From: Colwellia sp.
GTDB lineage: Bacteria; Pseudomonadota; Gammaproteobacteria; Enterobacterales; Alteromonadaceae
NCBI GenBank assembly: GCA_013215295.1
Contig: JABSOZ010000008.1
Coordinates: 62,001-126,000 of the forward strand
DNA length: 64,000 nt
Direction: 5' to 3'
Shown here piece by piece: positions 1 through 8,732 of this stretch. Under the pieces are notes generated by a model, which saw nothing but the letters and a program-made list of their open reading frames with translations, was not told the origin of the DNA and made no database searches. Within the stretch, counting starts at the first letter, position 1. Every line of letters starts with the position of its first letter. The translations under genes were made by a program, and so were the position numbers.

Positions 1-14
1 TAAGAGCTTATTCA

Positions 15-350
15 TTATAATTTCTCCTGCTGGTTTATTTTCATGATTTGAGCAGGTGAAGGGGCTGTAGTAATTGTTTTTTCTGTAATTTCTAATGGTG
101 TGGTTGAAAGTGCATTTTCCATTAATTCATTACCTGCTTTTAGTGAAACGCTGCCAATAGCGCCAATAATAATTAATGGCGTAGCAATCACTGCGCTACC
201 TAATTTTGCACTGGCAACACTGCCGTGAGAGGCGGCTAAAGCTGAATGCTTACTTGCTGCACTGGCATTTTGTGACGCTCCGCTGTCGGCAAAAGATTGT
301 AAACTTGTTGTTGTTAATAGAATTAATAAAACCTTGTTTAATGTTTTCAT
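15..350 (-). CDS. Small secreted Ser/Ala-rich protein, function unknown
   Basis: A 111-residue product. The N-terminus is a good Sec signal peptide (MKTLNKVLLILLTTTSLQSFA, cleavage after about residue 21). The mature part opens with a low-complexity Ser/Ala/His stretch (residues about 22-50), followed by a hydrophobic Gly/Ile/Val segment at about 53-70 that could be a membrane or aggregation segment. The start is supported by an AAGGAAG ribosome site just upstream on the minus strand. It is divergent from the XRE-type regulator beginning at 480, with about 130 bp between, so the two may share control. I do not recognise a family; periplasmic or outer-surface location is inferred from the signal peptide. 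Confidence 0.7.
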   Translation of the reverse strand: MKTLNKVLLILLTTTSLQSFADSGASQNASAASKHSALAASHGSVASAKLGSAVIATPLIIIGAIGSVSLKAGNELMENALSTTPLEITEKTITTAPSPAQIMKINQQEKL

Positions 351-479
351 TTTGCTTCCTTATTTTTAATAAAAGTATGTGTGTTAAAAACAAGACTGAT
401 TATGACGATGGAATTGAATAAATAAACCAATTCGAGTAATGTATTAATAGAATGAACTTTTAGTATAGGAAAGTAATAC

Positions 480-1214
480 TTGAGCCAGTTGAGTGAAGTA
501 TGTAGTACGTTAAAAAGTACGTTAAAACAAAAAAACATTACCTATAAAATTCTTGCACAGCGTTTAGCCATGAGTGAAGCGAATGTAAAACGCATGTTTT
601 CTCTTAAGCAATTTTCTTTGGCAAGATTAGAAGAAATTTGCGAAGCTGCAGGCTTAAGTTTATCTGACCTATTTTTATTAGTTGAGAATCAAAGGAAAAA
701 ACTTATTCATTTGACCGCAGAACAAGAGCAAGAGTTAATTGATGCCCCTAAGTTATTTCTTGTTGCTGCATGTTGTCGAGATGGTTGGAGATTTGATGAA
801 ATAATCCATCATTATCAGATTGATCAGTTTGAATGTATTCGGTTGATGGCAAAGTTGGATAGGTTGAAGATTATTCATTTATTACCTGATAACCAATATA
901 AAATGTTAATATCGCAAAACTTCCAATGGTTACCTAATGGGCCGCTAGAGAAGTTTATGGAAAGGAATGGTCTAACAACATTCATGGCTGCAAATTTTGT
1001 TGGAGAGAACAGTTTTAGGTTTTATATTCGAGGCACGTATAGCCAGACCTCTATTGATATAATTGAAAGAAAATTAACGCAATTAAAAAAGGAATTTGCC
1101 CTTTTGAACCAAGAAGACTCTCTGTTACCACTAGACAAACGACAACACATAGGTTTATTACTCGCGATGCGACCTTGGGAATTACCTCAGTTCAAAGCGT
1201 TGCGAAGAGAATAA
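480..1214 (+). CDS. XRE-family transcriptional regulator
   Basis: A 244-residue protein with a Cro/C1-type helix-turn-helix at residues about 15-65 (the ILAQRLAMSEANVKRMFS and LARLEEICEAAGLSLSDLF stretches fit the HTH_3 pattern). A longer C-terminal region without a recognised domain follows and may bind a ligand or mediate dimerisation. The start is TTG at 480, supported by AGGA about 9 nt upstream; no ATG lies near. It is divergent from the small secreted protein gene at 15-350, the usual geometry for a regulator and its target, but the target is inferred only. Confidence 0.8.
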   Translation: MSQLSEVCSTLKSTLKQKNITYKILAQRLAMSEANVKRMFSLKQFSLARLEEICEAAGLSLSDLFLLVENQRKKLIHLTAEQEQELIDAPKLFLVAACCRDGWRFDEIIHHYQIDQFECIRLMAKLDRLKIIHLLPDNQYKMLISQNFQWLPNGPLEKFMERNGLTTFMAANFVGENSFRFYIRGTYSQTSIDIIERKLTQLKKEFALLNQEDSLLPLDKRQHIGLLLAMRPWELPQFKALRRE

Positions 1215-1288
1215 TACCTATTTTGTAAAAGCATTGAATTTTTACTCGCGGCTGTGAAATATATATAAATGAGGGAGATAAAAATAGT

Positions 1289-2827
1289 ATGGAGACTTTA
1301 TCAAACATGAAGCGAATAACATTATGCCTTTTGGTGGTATTTATGACTGCCTGTTCTACAAAAACACCTAGGTTACCAGAAGTGGCTAAAGATTTTTGTT
1401 CTTCAGTTCACTCTGCATCCTCAATAACCTTGTCAGAATATTTATCACCTTTTTATGCACAGATGAAAAATAAGACCGGTGTTTATGTTTTAGAGCAGGG
1501 GACTGAAGCCATGCTTTCACGGGCTTGGTTGAGTGAACATGCGCAAGAAACTATTGATGTTCAATATTTCATTTTTTCTGCAGATAATGTCGGACTCATT
1601 GCAACCGATTATCTAGTCAAAGCCGCTGAACGAGGCGTTAAAATCCGCGTTTTAGTCGATGATATTATGGTTGATGCAAGTGGAGACGAATTACTGAAGT
1701 TAGCCGCGCATGAAAATTTCTCCATCAAAATATATAACCCAAAAGCCAATGTAGGAAAAAACATTGCAGTAAAACTCATTAATCTCACCACTGATTTCCA
1801 TGGCTTAAATCAACGAATGCATAATAAAACCTTTACCGTTGACGGTAAGGTTTCAATAACGGGCGGGAGAAATGTTGCTGATGAATACTTCGGTTATGAT
1901 CACAAATTCAACTTTCGCGACCGAGATGTACTTCTCGTTGGGGGAATTACCCATGAGATTGAACGTTCTTTCAATCAGTTCTGGGATAGTGAATTAAGTG
2001 TTCCAGTTGAACAACTCATAACGAGTAACAAAAAGCATGACACAAATTATGATGCGCTTCATCAATATGCATGTAACCCAACAAATTTTGTGCCTCAAGT
2101 TAGAGATCAAATTAATGACATACCCAAGGCTTTTCTAGAGATAAAGGAAGCGGGTCAATTTCATTGGCTAGAAGGCGTTGAATATATTTCGGATATACCG
2201 GGGAAAAATAATCAGAATAAATTTTTAGGTGGAGGAGGAATATCAACAGACCGTTTAATTTCATTAGTTAAGAATGCTAAAAAATCCCTGATTATTCAAA
2301 CGCCTTATTTGGTTACAACGTCCCTTAGCAGAAATTTATTTAAAGCCTTGGTAGACCGAGGTGTTGAAGTGAAAATCCTCACTAATAGTCTGGCATCAAA
2401 TGACAACCTCGAAGCCTTTAGTGGTTATCAGCGAGATAGAAAAGCACTTTTAGAAACGGGCGTCTTAATTTATGAGTTTAAACCCGATGCGCAAATTAGA
2501 CAAAAAATCATGTCTGATGTTATGCACAAACAATTGAAGATCGTTCCTATATTCGGTTTGCATGCTAAATCTATGGTTATTGATGATGAAATAACGGTTA
2601 TTGGTACATTCAATATAGACCCAAGAAGTGCCAACCTAAATACAGAAAGTATTACTATCATACCTTCCAAAAAAATTGCACTCAGTGTGAAAAAGGGAAT
2701 GTTAGAAGAAATGAAACCTGAAAACGCATGGCAAACTACACTCCATTGGAACCCTGATGGTGAAGTAAGTTACCTGAAACAATTCAGCGTTAAACTAAGA
2801 AGAGTTGTCCCCAAAGGGATTTTATAG
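1289..2827 (+). CDS. Phospholipase D family lipoprotein (cardiolipin synthase C-like)
   Basis: A 512-residue member of the phospholipase D superfamily. Two HKD motifs are visible: H178-x-K180-x4-D (HNKTFTVDG) followed by GGRN, and H425-x-K427-x4-D (HAKSMVIDD) followed by GTFN, so both halves of the active site are intact. The family transfers or hydrolyses phosphatidyl groups; ClsC-type members make cardiolipin from phosphatidylethanolamine and phosphatidylglycerol. The N-terminus is a lipoprotein signal with a lipobox ending at Cys22 (VVFMTAC), suggesting envelope anchoring. ATG at 1289 follows GAGGGAG; an ATG at 1307 (MKRITLCLL) is an equally good start and gives a shorter, more typical lipoprotein signal. 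The exact substrate is not certain. Confidence 0.85.
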   Translation: METLSNMKRITLCLLVVFMTACSTKTPRLPEVAKDFCSSVHSASSITLSEYLSPFYAQMKNKTGVYVLEQGTEAMLSRAWLSEHAQETIDVQYFIFSADNVGLIATDYLVKAAERGVKIRVLVDDIMVDASGDELLKLAAHENFSIKIYNPKANVGKNIAVKLINLTTDFHGLNQRMHNKTFTVDGKVSITGGRNVADEYFGYDHKFNFRDRDVLLVGGITHEIERSFNQFWDSELSVPVEQLITSNKKHDTNYDALHQYACNPTNFVPQVRDQINDIPKAFLEIKEAGQFHWLEGVEYISDIPGKNNQNKFLGGGGISTDRLISLVKNAKKSLIIQTPYLVTTSLSRNLFKALVDRGVEVKILTNSLASNDNLEAFSGYQRDRKALLETGVLIYEFKPDAQIRQKIMSDVMHKQLKIVPIFGLHAKSMVIDDEITVIGTFNIDPRSANLNTESITIIPSKKIALSVKKGMLEEMKPENAWQTTLHWNPDGEVSYLKQFSVKLRRVVPKGIL

Positions 2828-2889
2828 TTTATTTCAAAATGGTTAACCCGTAATAATGAAAGGGTACGATTTATTAATGGAGCGGAGTT

Positions 2890-3705
2890 ATGAATGAAAA
2901 AATAGCAGTACTCAAATCTGAATTGTCGCTTCTTAAAGAACAATTTAGCAAGAAAATAGCGGAAGCGGAAACTCGTTTGAAAAATATGATAGAACAAGAG
3001 CTTAGTGCTATTTCAGATGAAAGTAGTAATAATCAAATATATTCCGATGATTTGTCCGATTATTCACCTGACGCCGAATGTGTGATTCTGCTTCATGGCT
3101 TAGCACGTTCTTCAAGCTCAATGAACGTGATTGAAAAACGCTTACATGCAGAGGGCTATTTTGTTGTTAATATCAATTACCCTTCAAGAGATCATTCCAT
3201 AGAAGAATTAGCCGAAAAATTCATCTCAAAATCTTTGATAAAATGCAAAGACCGTCCTATAAACTTTGTGACTCATTCGATGGGCGGTATTTTAGTTAGG
3301 CAGTATTTAAGCAAACATAAAATAGAAAATCTACACAAAGTCGTGATGCTGGGTCCACCCAATAATGGCAGTGAAGTTGTTGATAAACTTTGTAATACCC
3401 CAGGGTTTAGCTTTATCAATGGTGATGCTGGTATGCAACTGGGTACAGGAGAGTTAAGTATTCCAAGTAAATTGGGTAATGCGAATTTTGATTTAGGCGT
3501 TATTGCAGGTACTCGTAGTGTAAATTTGATTTTATCAACCTTGATCCCCGACAAAGATGATGGAAAAGTTTCCGTAGCGAGTACAAAGCTTGATGGCATG
3601 AATGATCACATTGAAATGGAAACGACACATCCATTTATGATGAGAAATGAAAAAGTTATTGAGCAAGTTATATATTATTTGCAAGAAGGGAAATTTCAAC
3701 ATTAG
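2890..3705 (+). CDS. Alpha/beta hydrolase, lipase-like, with N-terminal coiled coil
   Basis: A 271-residue protein. Residues 1-40 are charged, heptad-like helix (probable coiled coil). From about residue 62 an alpha/beta hydrolase domain begins: VILLHGLARSSSSM carries the HG oxyanion-hole motif, THSMGG holds the nucleophile Ser in a GxSxG-like elbow, and a His near the end (ETTHPFMM) is the likely triad His. The pattern resembles bacterial triacylglycerol lipases and PGAP1-type hydrolases. No signal peptide is seen, so it is probably cytoplasmic. GGAGCGGAG about 5 nt upstream of the ATG supports the start. It sits upstream of lexA, but the lexA SOS boxes lie between the two genes, so they are probably separately controlled. 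Substrate unknown. Confidence 0.75.
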   Translation: MNEKIAVLKSELSLLKEQFSKKIAEAETRLKNMIEQELSAISDESSNNQIYSDDLSDYSPDAECVILLHGLARSSSSMNVIEKRLHAEGYFVVNINYPSRDHSIEELAEKFISKSLIKCKDRPINFVTHSMGGILVRQYLSKHKIENLHKVVMLGPPNNGSEVVDKLCNTPGFSFINGDAGMQLGTGELSIPSKLGNANFDLGVIAGTRSVNLILSTLIPDKDDGKVSVASTKLDGMNDHIEMETTHPFMMRNEKVIEQVIYYLQEGKFQH

Positions 3706-3739
3706 GTCATCAATAATTATACTTGCGTTTATATACAGC

Positions 3740-3755
3740 CTGTATACAATGTCAG
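3740..3755 (+). promoter_or_regulatory. LexA (SOS) box 1
   Basis: The 16-mer ctgtatacaatgtcag fits CTG-N10-CAG, the gammaproteobacterial LexA operator. It lies 31 bp before the lexA start and is the first of two in tandem, as in E. coli lexA, implying autorepression. Confidence 0.8.
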
Positions 3756-3760
3756 TACTG

Positions 3761-3776
3761 CTGAGCAAAAATACAG
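3761..3776 (+). promoter_or_regulatory. LexA (SOS) box 2
   Basis: The 16-mer ctgagcaaaaatacag fits CTG-N10-CAG. It starts 21 bp downstream of the start of box 1, i.e. about two helical turns, so both can be bound on the same DNA face. It ends at the lexA ribosome site. Confidence 0.75.
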
Positions 3777-3786
3777 GTAAATAATT

Positions 3787-4410
3787 GTGACTGAGCTAAA
3801 ACCATTAACACCTCGCCAACAACAAGTGTTTGATTTGATCAAAGAGAACATTTCAGAGACTGGTATGCCACCGACACGTGCTGAAATAGCGACCTTTTTT
3901 GGCTTTAAATCTGCTAATGCGGCTGAAGAACATTTAAAAGCACTCGCAAAAAAAGGTTATATTGAAATGCTTCCGGGTACATCTCGTGGTATTCGTTTAG
4001 CTGAACAGTTTATTGAGCAGGAGGGGTTACCTCTTATAGGTCGTGTAGCTGCTGGCGAACCGATTCTTGCCCAAGAACATGTAGAAGAACACTACAAGGT
4101 GGATGGTAATTTATTTCATCCTGCGGCTGACTATTTACTGAGAGTAAATGGCGAAAGTATGAAAAATATTGGCATACTCGACGGAGATTTATTAGCGGTT
4201 CATCAAACAACGGATGTTCAAAATGGTCAAGTGATTGTGGCCCGTGTTGAAGACGATGTAACAGTTAAGCGCTATAAACGTGAAGGTAATATCGTTTATT
4301 TACATGCTGAAAATGATGATTTCTCACCAATAAAAGTGGATTTAGCCGCCCAAGAATTTAATATCGAAGGTCTTGCTGTTGGAGTAATTCGCGCTGCTGA
4401 CTGGATGTAA
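3787..4410 (+). CDS. lexA: LexA repressor, SOS regulon
   Basis: A 207-residue LexA. The N-terminal winged helix (residues 1-70, [11 protein letters not shown] and [13 protein letters not shown]) binds SOS boxes. The autocleavage bond is A89-G90 (RVAAGEPI). Ser124 (NGESMKN) and Lys161 (VTVKRYK) form the Ser-Lys dyad that cuts it when RecA is activated. The start is GTG at 3787, preceded by AGG about 9 nt upstream. Two SOS boxes overlap the promoter region. No sulA-like gene follows, unlike in many gammaproteobacteria; the next 525 bp hold no recognisable gene. Confidence 0.97.
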   Translation: MTELKPLTPRQQQVFDLIKENISETGMPPTRAEIATFFGFKSANAAEEHLKALAKKGYIEMLPGTSRGIRLAEQFIEQEGLPLIGRVAAGEPILAQEHVEEHYKVDGNLFHPAADYLLRVNGESMKNIGILDGDLLAVHQTTDVQNGQVIVARVEDDVTVKRYKREGNIVYLHAENDDFSPIKVDLAAQEFNIEGLAVGVIRAADWM

Positions 4411-4508
4411 ATAAATTAGTTTAATACGCAAATTTTATTGCTTAAAACGCACTAAAGTTTGCTTTTCTCTTCATTCGTACGTTTCTCATACAAACCTTTC
4501 TCTTTTAT

Positions 4509-4527
4509 AATAATAATTCTCATTATC
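4509..4527 (+). promoter_or_regulatory. Fur-like box
   Basis: The 19-mer aataataattctcattatc matches 15 of 19 positions of the classical Fur consensus GATAATGATAATCATTATC. It lies about 410 bp before coxB, far for a repressor site, and in very AT-rich DNA where such matches can arise by chance. The target is unclear. Confidence 0.4.
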
Positions 4528-4723
4528 AGCTTATTTAAAGCGACTTTATCTTTTTTTGTTTAAAAATTAACCGTACCTCCAAGTGACAACGAAGCTCTTC
4601 GTTATCAACTGATTGTTTTTAGAACAATGTCTACAGCCCTTTGTTATTAGACCTTTGCATGTATTAGAGTTGATACTCTATTGTTTTTGTTGGTTTTTAT
4701 TTTGAAATAGCATGATTTTTAAA

Positions 4724-4737
4724 TTGACCCAGATCAA
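4724..4737 (+). promoter_or_regulatory. FNR/CRP-type box upstream of coxB
   Basis: The 14-mer ttgacccagatcaa differs from the FNR consensus TTGAT-N4-ATCAA at one position. It is about 200 bp before the coxB start, where an anaerobic regulator could repress or activate an oxidase promoter. Which family member (FNR/EtrA or CRP) binds cannot be told from the site alone. Confidence 0.55.
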
Positions 4738-4935
4738 CTTTTGAGTGATTCTAGTTTGGAAAGTGTACAAATATAATAATAAGGCGATGTTTTCGACGTT
4801 AAATGGTTGGTAACAAAATCGCTGACAAAACAATAAGAATAAAGTAACAAAAGAAAATAATAATAATCGGTACTCAAGGAACTTTTTTGTCCTAGGTATC
4901 AAGTTAAAACTTTTATAGGGTGAAGGAGATGTCGC

Positions 4936-6477
4936 GTGAAAAGACGTAACCTAGGTTGGCTGTCTTTGGGAAGTGTTCTTTCCAGTTCAGCTTGGGCAGA
5001 TATGGAATTAAATCTGACCAAAGGCGTAACTGAAGTAAGTCGAGATGTTTACGATTTACATATGTTAGCTTTGTATATATGTATAGTAATTGGCGTTGTT
5101 GTTTTTGGCGCTATGTTTTGGTCGATGGCTTTTCATCGGAAATCAAAAGGGGCAAAAGCTGCTGATTTTCATGAAAGTACAAAAGTAGAAATTCTCTGGA
5201 CAGCAATTCCCATTGTCATTCTTATCGCCATGGCTGTACCAGCAACAAAAACACTGATTGAGATGGAAAATAACGACGATTCAGACGTTACCATCCAAGT
5301 TACTGGCTCTCAGTGGAAATGGCATTACAAATATTTTGATCAAGATATTGAGTTTTATTCTGTACTCTCAACACCTCGTGAACAATATGAAAATCAAAAT
5401 GGTGAGACAGCTGTAAAAGGTGAGCATTACTTACTTGAAGTTGATAAGAATCTTGTCATCCCCGTTAATAAAAAAGTACGCTTTTTGATCACATCCGATG
5501 ATGTTATTCATGCTTGGTGGGTACCAGCTTTTGCTGTTAAGCAAGATGCTAACCCTGGATTTATCAATGAAGCGTGGACAAAAGTTGACAAACCTGGAAT
5601 TTATCGAGGTCAGTGTGCTGAACTTTGTGGTAAAGACCACGGTTTTATGCCGATTGTTGTTGAAGTACTGTCCGAAGCTGATTATGCAGCTTGGCTAGAC
5701 GAACAACACGCAATAAATGCACAAGCGGCTGAAGCTGAAAAAGCATCACTCACAGCAGAAGTTTCAATGGATGAACTAATGGATCTTGGTGAAACCACTT
5801 ATGTTGCTTATTGTGCTGCATGTCATCAAATCTCGGGTGCTGGTTTACCTCCTGCGTTTCCTGCACTTAAAGGCAGTGCTGTCGCAAAAGGTGACATAGC
5901 CACTCATATTCAAACGGTATTTAATGGTAAAGCGGGTACGGGTATGCAAGGTTATGGCAAGCAATTAAGTATGAAACAAATTGCTGCCGTTGTTACATAC
6001 GAGCGAAATGCTTGGGGTAATAATACCGGAGATGCAGTACAAGCCTCTGATGTTAAAGCTGCTGTTAGCGGATCAGCTAATGATGAAGTTGGCACTACAA
6101 CATCTGAAACAGTTACAGAAGCAGTCGCTGAAGCTCCACCAGAAGATTTATCTAAAACGTATAGTAAAGATGAATTGATGGTAATGGGTGAAAAAGTTTA
6201 TATGAGAGCATGTGTTGCATGTCATCAACCCGCAGGCACAGGTTTACCTCCTGCATTCCCTGCACTCAAAGGCAGTGCAATTGCTTTGGGAGATGTTGCT
6301 GTTCATATAGACATGGTTGTTAACGGTAGTAAGAAAAATCCTGCTATGGCTGCTTTTGGTACCCAGTTAACTAAAACCGAAATAGCCGCAGTTGTTACTT
6401 ATGAGCGTAATGCTTGGGGTAATAATACCGGTGATCTAGTACAACCTGCAGCTGTTGATGCTGCCAGTGCGAAGTAG
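4936..6477 (+). CDS. coxB: Cytochrome c oxidase subunit II with two heme c domains
   Basis: A 513-residue subunit II of an aa3-type oxidase. It has a signal peptide (cleavage near SSAWA), two transmembrane helices (about 45-65 and 90-110), then the periplasmic cupredoxin domain. The CuA ligands are visible in CAELCGKDHGFM (C227, C231, with the His and Met after them). Two tandem cytochrome c domains follow, each with a CxxCH heme site (C293-A-A-C-H and C426-V-A-C-H). The two heme domains resemble each other closely at protein and DNA level, so they arose by internal duplication. Most caa3-type CoxB proteins carry one heme domain or none. The start is GTG, with AAGGAG 7 nt upstream. It is the first gene of the oxidase operon. 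Confidence 0.95.
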   Translation: MKRRNLGWLSLGSVLSSSAWADMELNLTKGVTEVSRDVYDLHMLALYICIVIGVVVFGAMFWSMAFHRKSKGAKAADFHESTKVEILWTAIPIVILIAMAVPATKTLIEMENNDDSDVTIQVTGSQWKWHYKYFDQDIEFYSVLSTPREQYENQNGETAVKGEHYLLEVDKNLVIPVNKKVRFLITSDDVIHAWWVPAFAVKQDANPGFINEAWTKVDKPGIYRGQCAELCGKDHGFMPIVVEVLSEADYAAWLDEQHAINAQAAEAEKASLTAEVSMDELMDLGETTYVAYCAACHQISGAGLPPAFPALKGSAVAKGDIATHIQTVFNGKAGTGMQGYGKQLSMKQIAAVVTYERNAWGNNTGDAVQASDVKAAVSGSANDEVGTTTSETVTEAVAEAPPEDLSKTYSKDELMVMGEKVYMRACVACHQPAGTGLPPAFPALKGSAIALGDVAVHIDMVVNGSKKNPAMAAFGTQLTKTEIAAVVTYERNAWGNNTGDLVQPAAVDAASAK

Positions 6478-6488
6478 GAGGATATAAA

Positions 6489-8084
6489 ATGACTACAGAC
6501 GTTATAGAACAAGATTCGCACGACGAACATCATGGCGATCATAAATTGAAAGGCATTAAACGTTGGTTGTACACTACAAACCATAAAGACATTGGTACAT
6601 TGTACTTATGGTTTGCTTTTATAATGCTTTTAATCGGTGGTGCTTTGGCCATGGTTATTCGAGCAGAGCTATTTCAACCTGGATTACAAATCGTTGATCC
6701 TGACTTTTTTAATCAGCTAACTACTGTGCATGGTTTGATCATGGTATTTGGTGCGATTATGCCAGCATTTACCGGCTTTGCGAATTGGATGATACCGATG
6801 ATGGTCGGTGCTCCTGATATGGCTTTACCGCGGATGAATAACTGGAGCTTTTGGATTTTACCTTTTGCTTTTGCGATTCTTTTATCTACATTTTTTATGG
6901 AGTCAGGTGCGCCAAACTTTGGTTGGACATTCTACGCTCCACTTTCAACGACTTATTCAAATGGCAGCACAGCATTTTTTGTATTTGCTGTTCATATTAT
7001 GGGTATATCATCCATAATGGGCGCGATAAATATCGTCGTTACCATTATGAATATGCGTGCTCCAGGTATGACATACATGAAAATGCCATTGTTTGTGTGG
7101 ACATTTTTCATCACGGCCTATCTATTAATTGCCGTCATGCCCATTCTCGCGGGTGTAGTAACCATGTTGTTAACCGATACTTACTTTGGCACCAGCTTCT
7201 TTGATGCTGCAGGTGGCGGTGACCCAGTATTGTTCCAGCATATTTTCTGGTTCTTTGGTCATCCAGAAGTTTACATCATGATTTTGCCAGCCTTTGGTAT
7301 CGTTTCAACAATCATTCCAGCTTTTGCCCGTAAGCAATTATTCGGCTATAGCTCTATGGTTTATGCAACAGCATCTATAGCGATATTGTCCTTTATCGTT
7401 TGGGCACATCATATGTTTACAACAGGTATGCCATTATTTGGTGAACTGTTCTTTATGTATTGTACGATGTTAATTGCTGTACCGACCGGTGTGAAAGTTT
7501 TTAACTGGGTAGCAACCATGTGGCGTGGTTCAATGAGTTTTGAAACGCCAATGTTGTTTTCTATCGCTTTCGTTATCTTATTTACGATCGGTGGATTCTC
7601 TGGCTTAATGTTGGCATTAACACCTGTTGATTTTCAATACCATGACACGTACTTTGTTGTTGCTCACTTCCATTATGTATTAGTGACGGGTTCATTATTC
7701 TCGATTTATGCTGGAGCCTACTTCTGGTTACCAAAATGGACGGGTCATATGTATAACGAGACGTTAGCTAAATGGCACTTTTGGTGCTCACTTATCTCTG
7801 TGAATCTACTGTTCTTCCCAATGCACTTTTTAGGCTTAGCGGGCATGCCTCGTCGAATTCCTGATTATGCGTTGCAGTTTGCTGACTTCAACAAGTGGGT
7901 GAGTATCGGTGGTTTTGCATTTGGTCTAACGCAATTAATATTCTTAGCGGTAGTAATTAAATGTATTAGAGGTGGTGAAAAAGCGCCAGCTAAACCTTGG
8001 GATGGTGCTGAAGGTCTAGAGTGGACAGTTCCAAGTCCTGCTCCGTACCATACGTTTTCAACACCACCGAAAATTGAAGATTAG
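6489..8084 (+). CDS. coxA: Cytochrome c oxidase subunit I
   Basis: A 531-residue heme-copper oxidase catalytic subunit with 12 predicted membrane helices. Ligand motifs are all present: TVHGLIM (low-spin heme a His), HPEVY (CuB His and the cross-linked Tyr), WAHHMF (two CuB His) and HDTYFVVAHFHYV (heme a3 and heme a His). HPEVY with the Tyr in place marks an A-type oxidase. It reduces O2 to water and pumps protons at the cytoplasmic membrane. It begins 11 bp after coxB, behind AGGAGG, so the two are translated from one transcript. Confidence 0.97.
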   Translation: MTTDVIEQDSHDEHHGDHKLKGIKRWLYTTNHKDIGTLYLWFAFIMLLIGGALAMVIRAELFQPGLQIVDPDFFNQLTTVHGLIMVFGAIMPAFTGFANWMIPMMVGAPDMALPRMNNWSFWILPFAFAILLSTFFMESGAPNFGWTFYAPLSTTYSNGSTAFFVFAVHIMGISSIMGAINIVVTIMNMRAPGMTYMKMPLFVWTFFITAYLLIAVMPILAGVVTMLLTDTYFGTSFFDAAGGGDPVLFQHIFWFFGHPEVYIMILPAFGIVSTIIPAFARKQLFGYSSMVYATASIAILSFIVWAHHMFTTGMPLFGELFFMYCTMLIAVPTGVKVFNWVATMWRGSMSFETPMLFSIAFVILFTIGGFSGLMLALTPVDFQYHDTYFVVAHFHYVLVTGSLFSIYAGAYFWLPKWTGHMYNETLAKWHFWCSLISVNLLFFPMHFLGLAGMPRRIPDYALQFADFNKWVSIGGFAFGLTQLIFLAVVIKCIRGGEKAPAKPWDGAEGLEWTVPSPAPYHTFSTPPKIED

Positions 8085-8095
8085 GTCAATAAATC

Positions 8096-8680
8096 ATGAA
8101 TAAAGGTGACGAATTGCAAAATTCAACTAACACAGATAGCGCTAAGGCTAAGGCTAAGCAGAACAGTAAAGTCGTTAAAAAGCTGATGCTCATTGTCTTT
8201 GGTATGTTTGGTTTTGGTTTTGCGCTAGTCCCTTTATATGATGTTTTTTGTGATATTACTGGTTTGAATGGAAAAACTTCAACGAATGCTGCTGTTTATA
8301 ATGTAGAACAAATTGATACTAAAAGAATTGTAACAGTGCAGTTCATTAGTCGAACGGCTCAAGGGATACCTTGGACGTTCGAGCCGATGGTCCGTGAAAT
8401 AAAAGTTCATCCCGGTGAAATGAAACTTGTAAAATTTTATGCAAAAAATGAATCTACACGCGACATAATTGGCCAAGCAGTACCGTCAGTATCGCCCGGT
8501 TTAGCCGCAGCATATTTTCAAAAAATCGAATGTTTTTGTTTTACGCAACAGCCGTTAAAAGCAAACGAGGAGGTAGAAATGGCGTTACAATTTTATGTTG
8601 ACCCAGAACTACCTGAAAATATTTCAACGCTAACGCTGTCTTACACTTTGTATGACGTAACCGGTAAAGTGAAATCGTAA
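8096..8680 (+). CDS. ctaG: Cytochrome c oxidase copper-assembly protein CtaG/Cox11
   Basis: A 194-residue Cox11 family protein: a basic cytoplasmic N-terminus, one membrane helix (about 28-48) and a periplasmic immunoglobulin-like domain with the copper-binding CFCF motif (IECFCFTQQ). It delivers copper to the CuB site of subunit I. It starts 11 bp after coxA, in the usual operon position before coxC. Confidence 0.93.
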   Translation: MNKGDELQNSTNTDSAKAKAKQNSKVVKKLMLIVFGMFGFGFALVPLYDVFCDITGLNGKTSTNAAVYNVEQIDTKRIVTVQFISRTAQGIPWTFEPMVREIKVHPGEMKLVKFYAKNESTRDIIGQAVPSVSPGLAAAYFQKIECFCFTQQPLKANEEVEMALQFYVDPELPENISTLTLSYTLYDVTGKVKS

Positions 8681-8732
8681 CAATTTATACCGAACATTGT
8701 AGGTGTAACGGTATTTGTTTAGGGGAAGAATA

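Larger units (their letters stand above)
4411..4935 (+). other. Intergenic region upstream of the cytochrome oxidase operon
   Basis: A 525-bp stretch between lexA and coxB. I see no credible gene: the reading frames are short, lack ribosome sites and resemble nothing I recognise. It does hold a Fur-like box at 4509-4527 and an FNR-type box at 4724-4737, so it is most likely the regulatory region of the oxidase operon. Confidence 0.6.

Noticed and set aside
347-538. 63-residue frame between the secreted protein and XRE genes
   Set aside because: Lies over the divergent promoter region and both gene starts, with no family resemblance.
4678-4902. Possible 74-residue gene on the minus strand before coxB
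   Set aside because: Hydrophobic AT-rich translation, no ribosome site, and overlap with the FNR-type box; likely chance.
8715-8732. TTG start for coxC giving six more residues
   Set aside because: It overlaps the AGGGGA ribosome site that serves the ATG at 8733.
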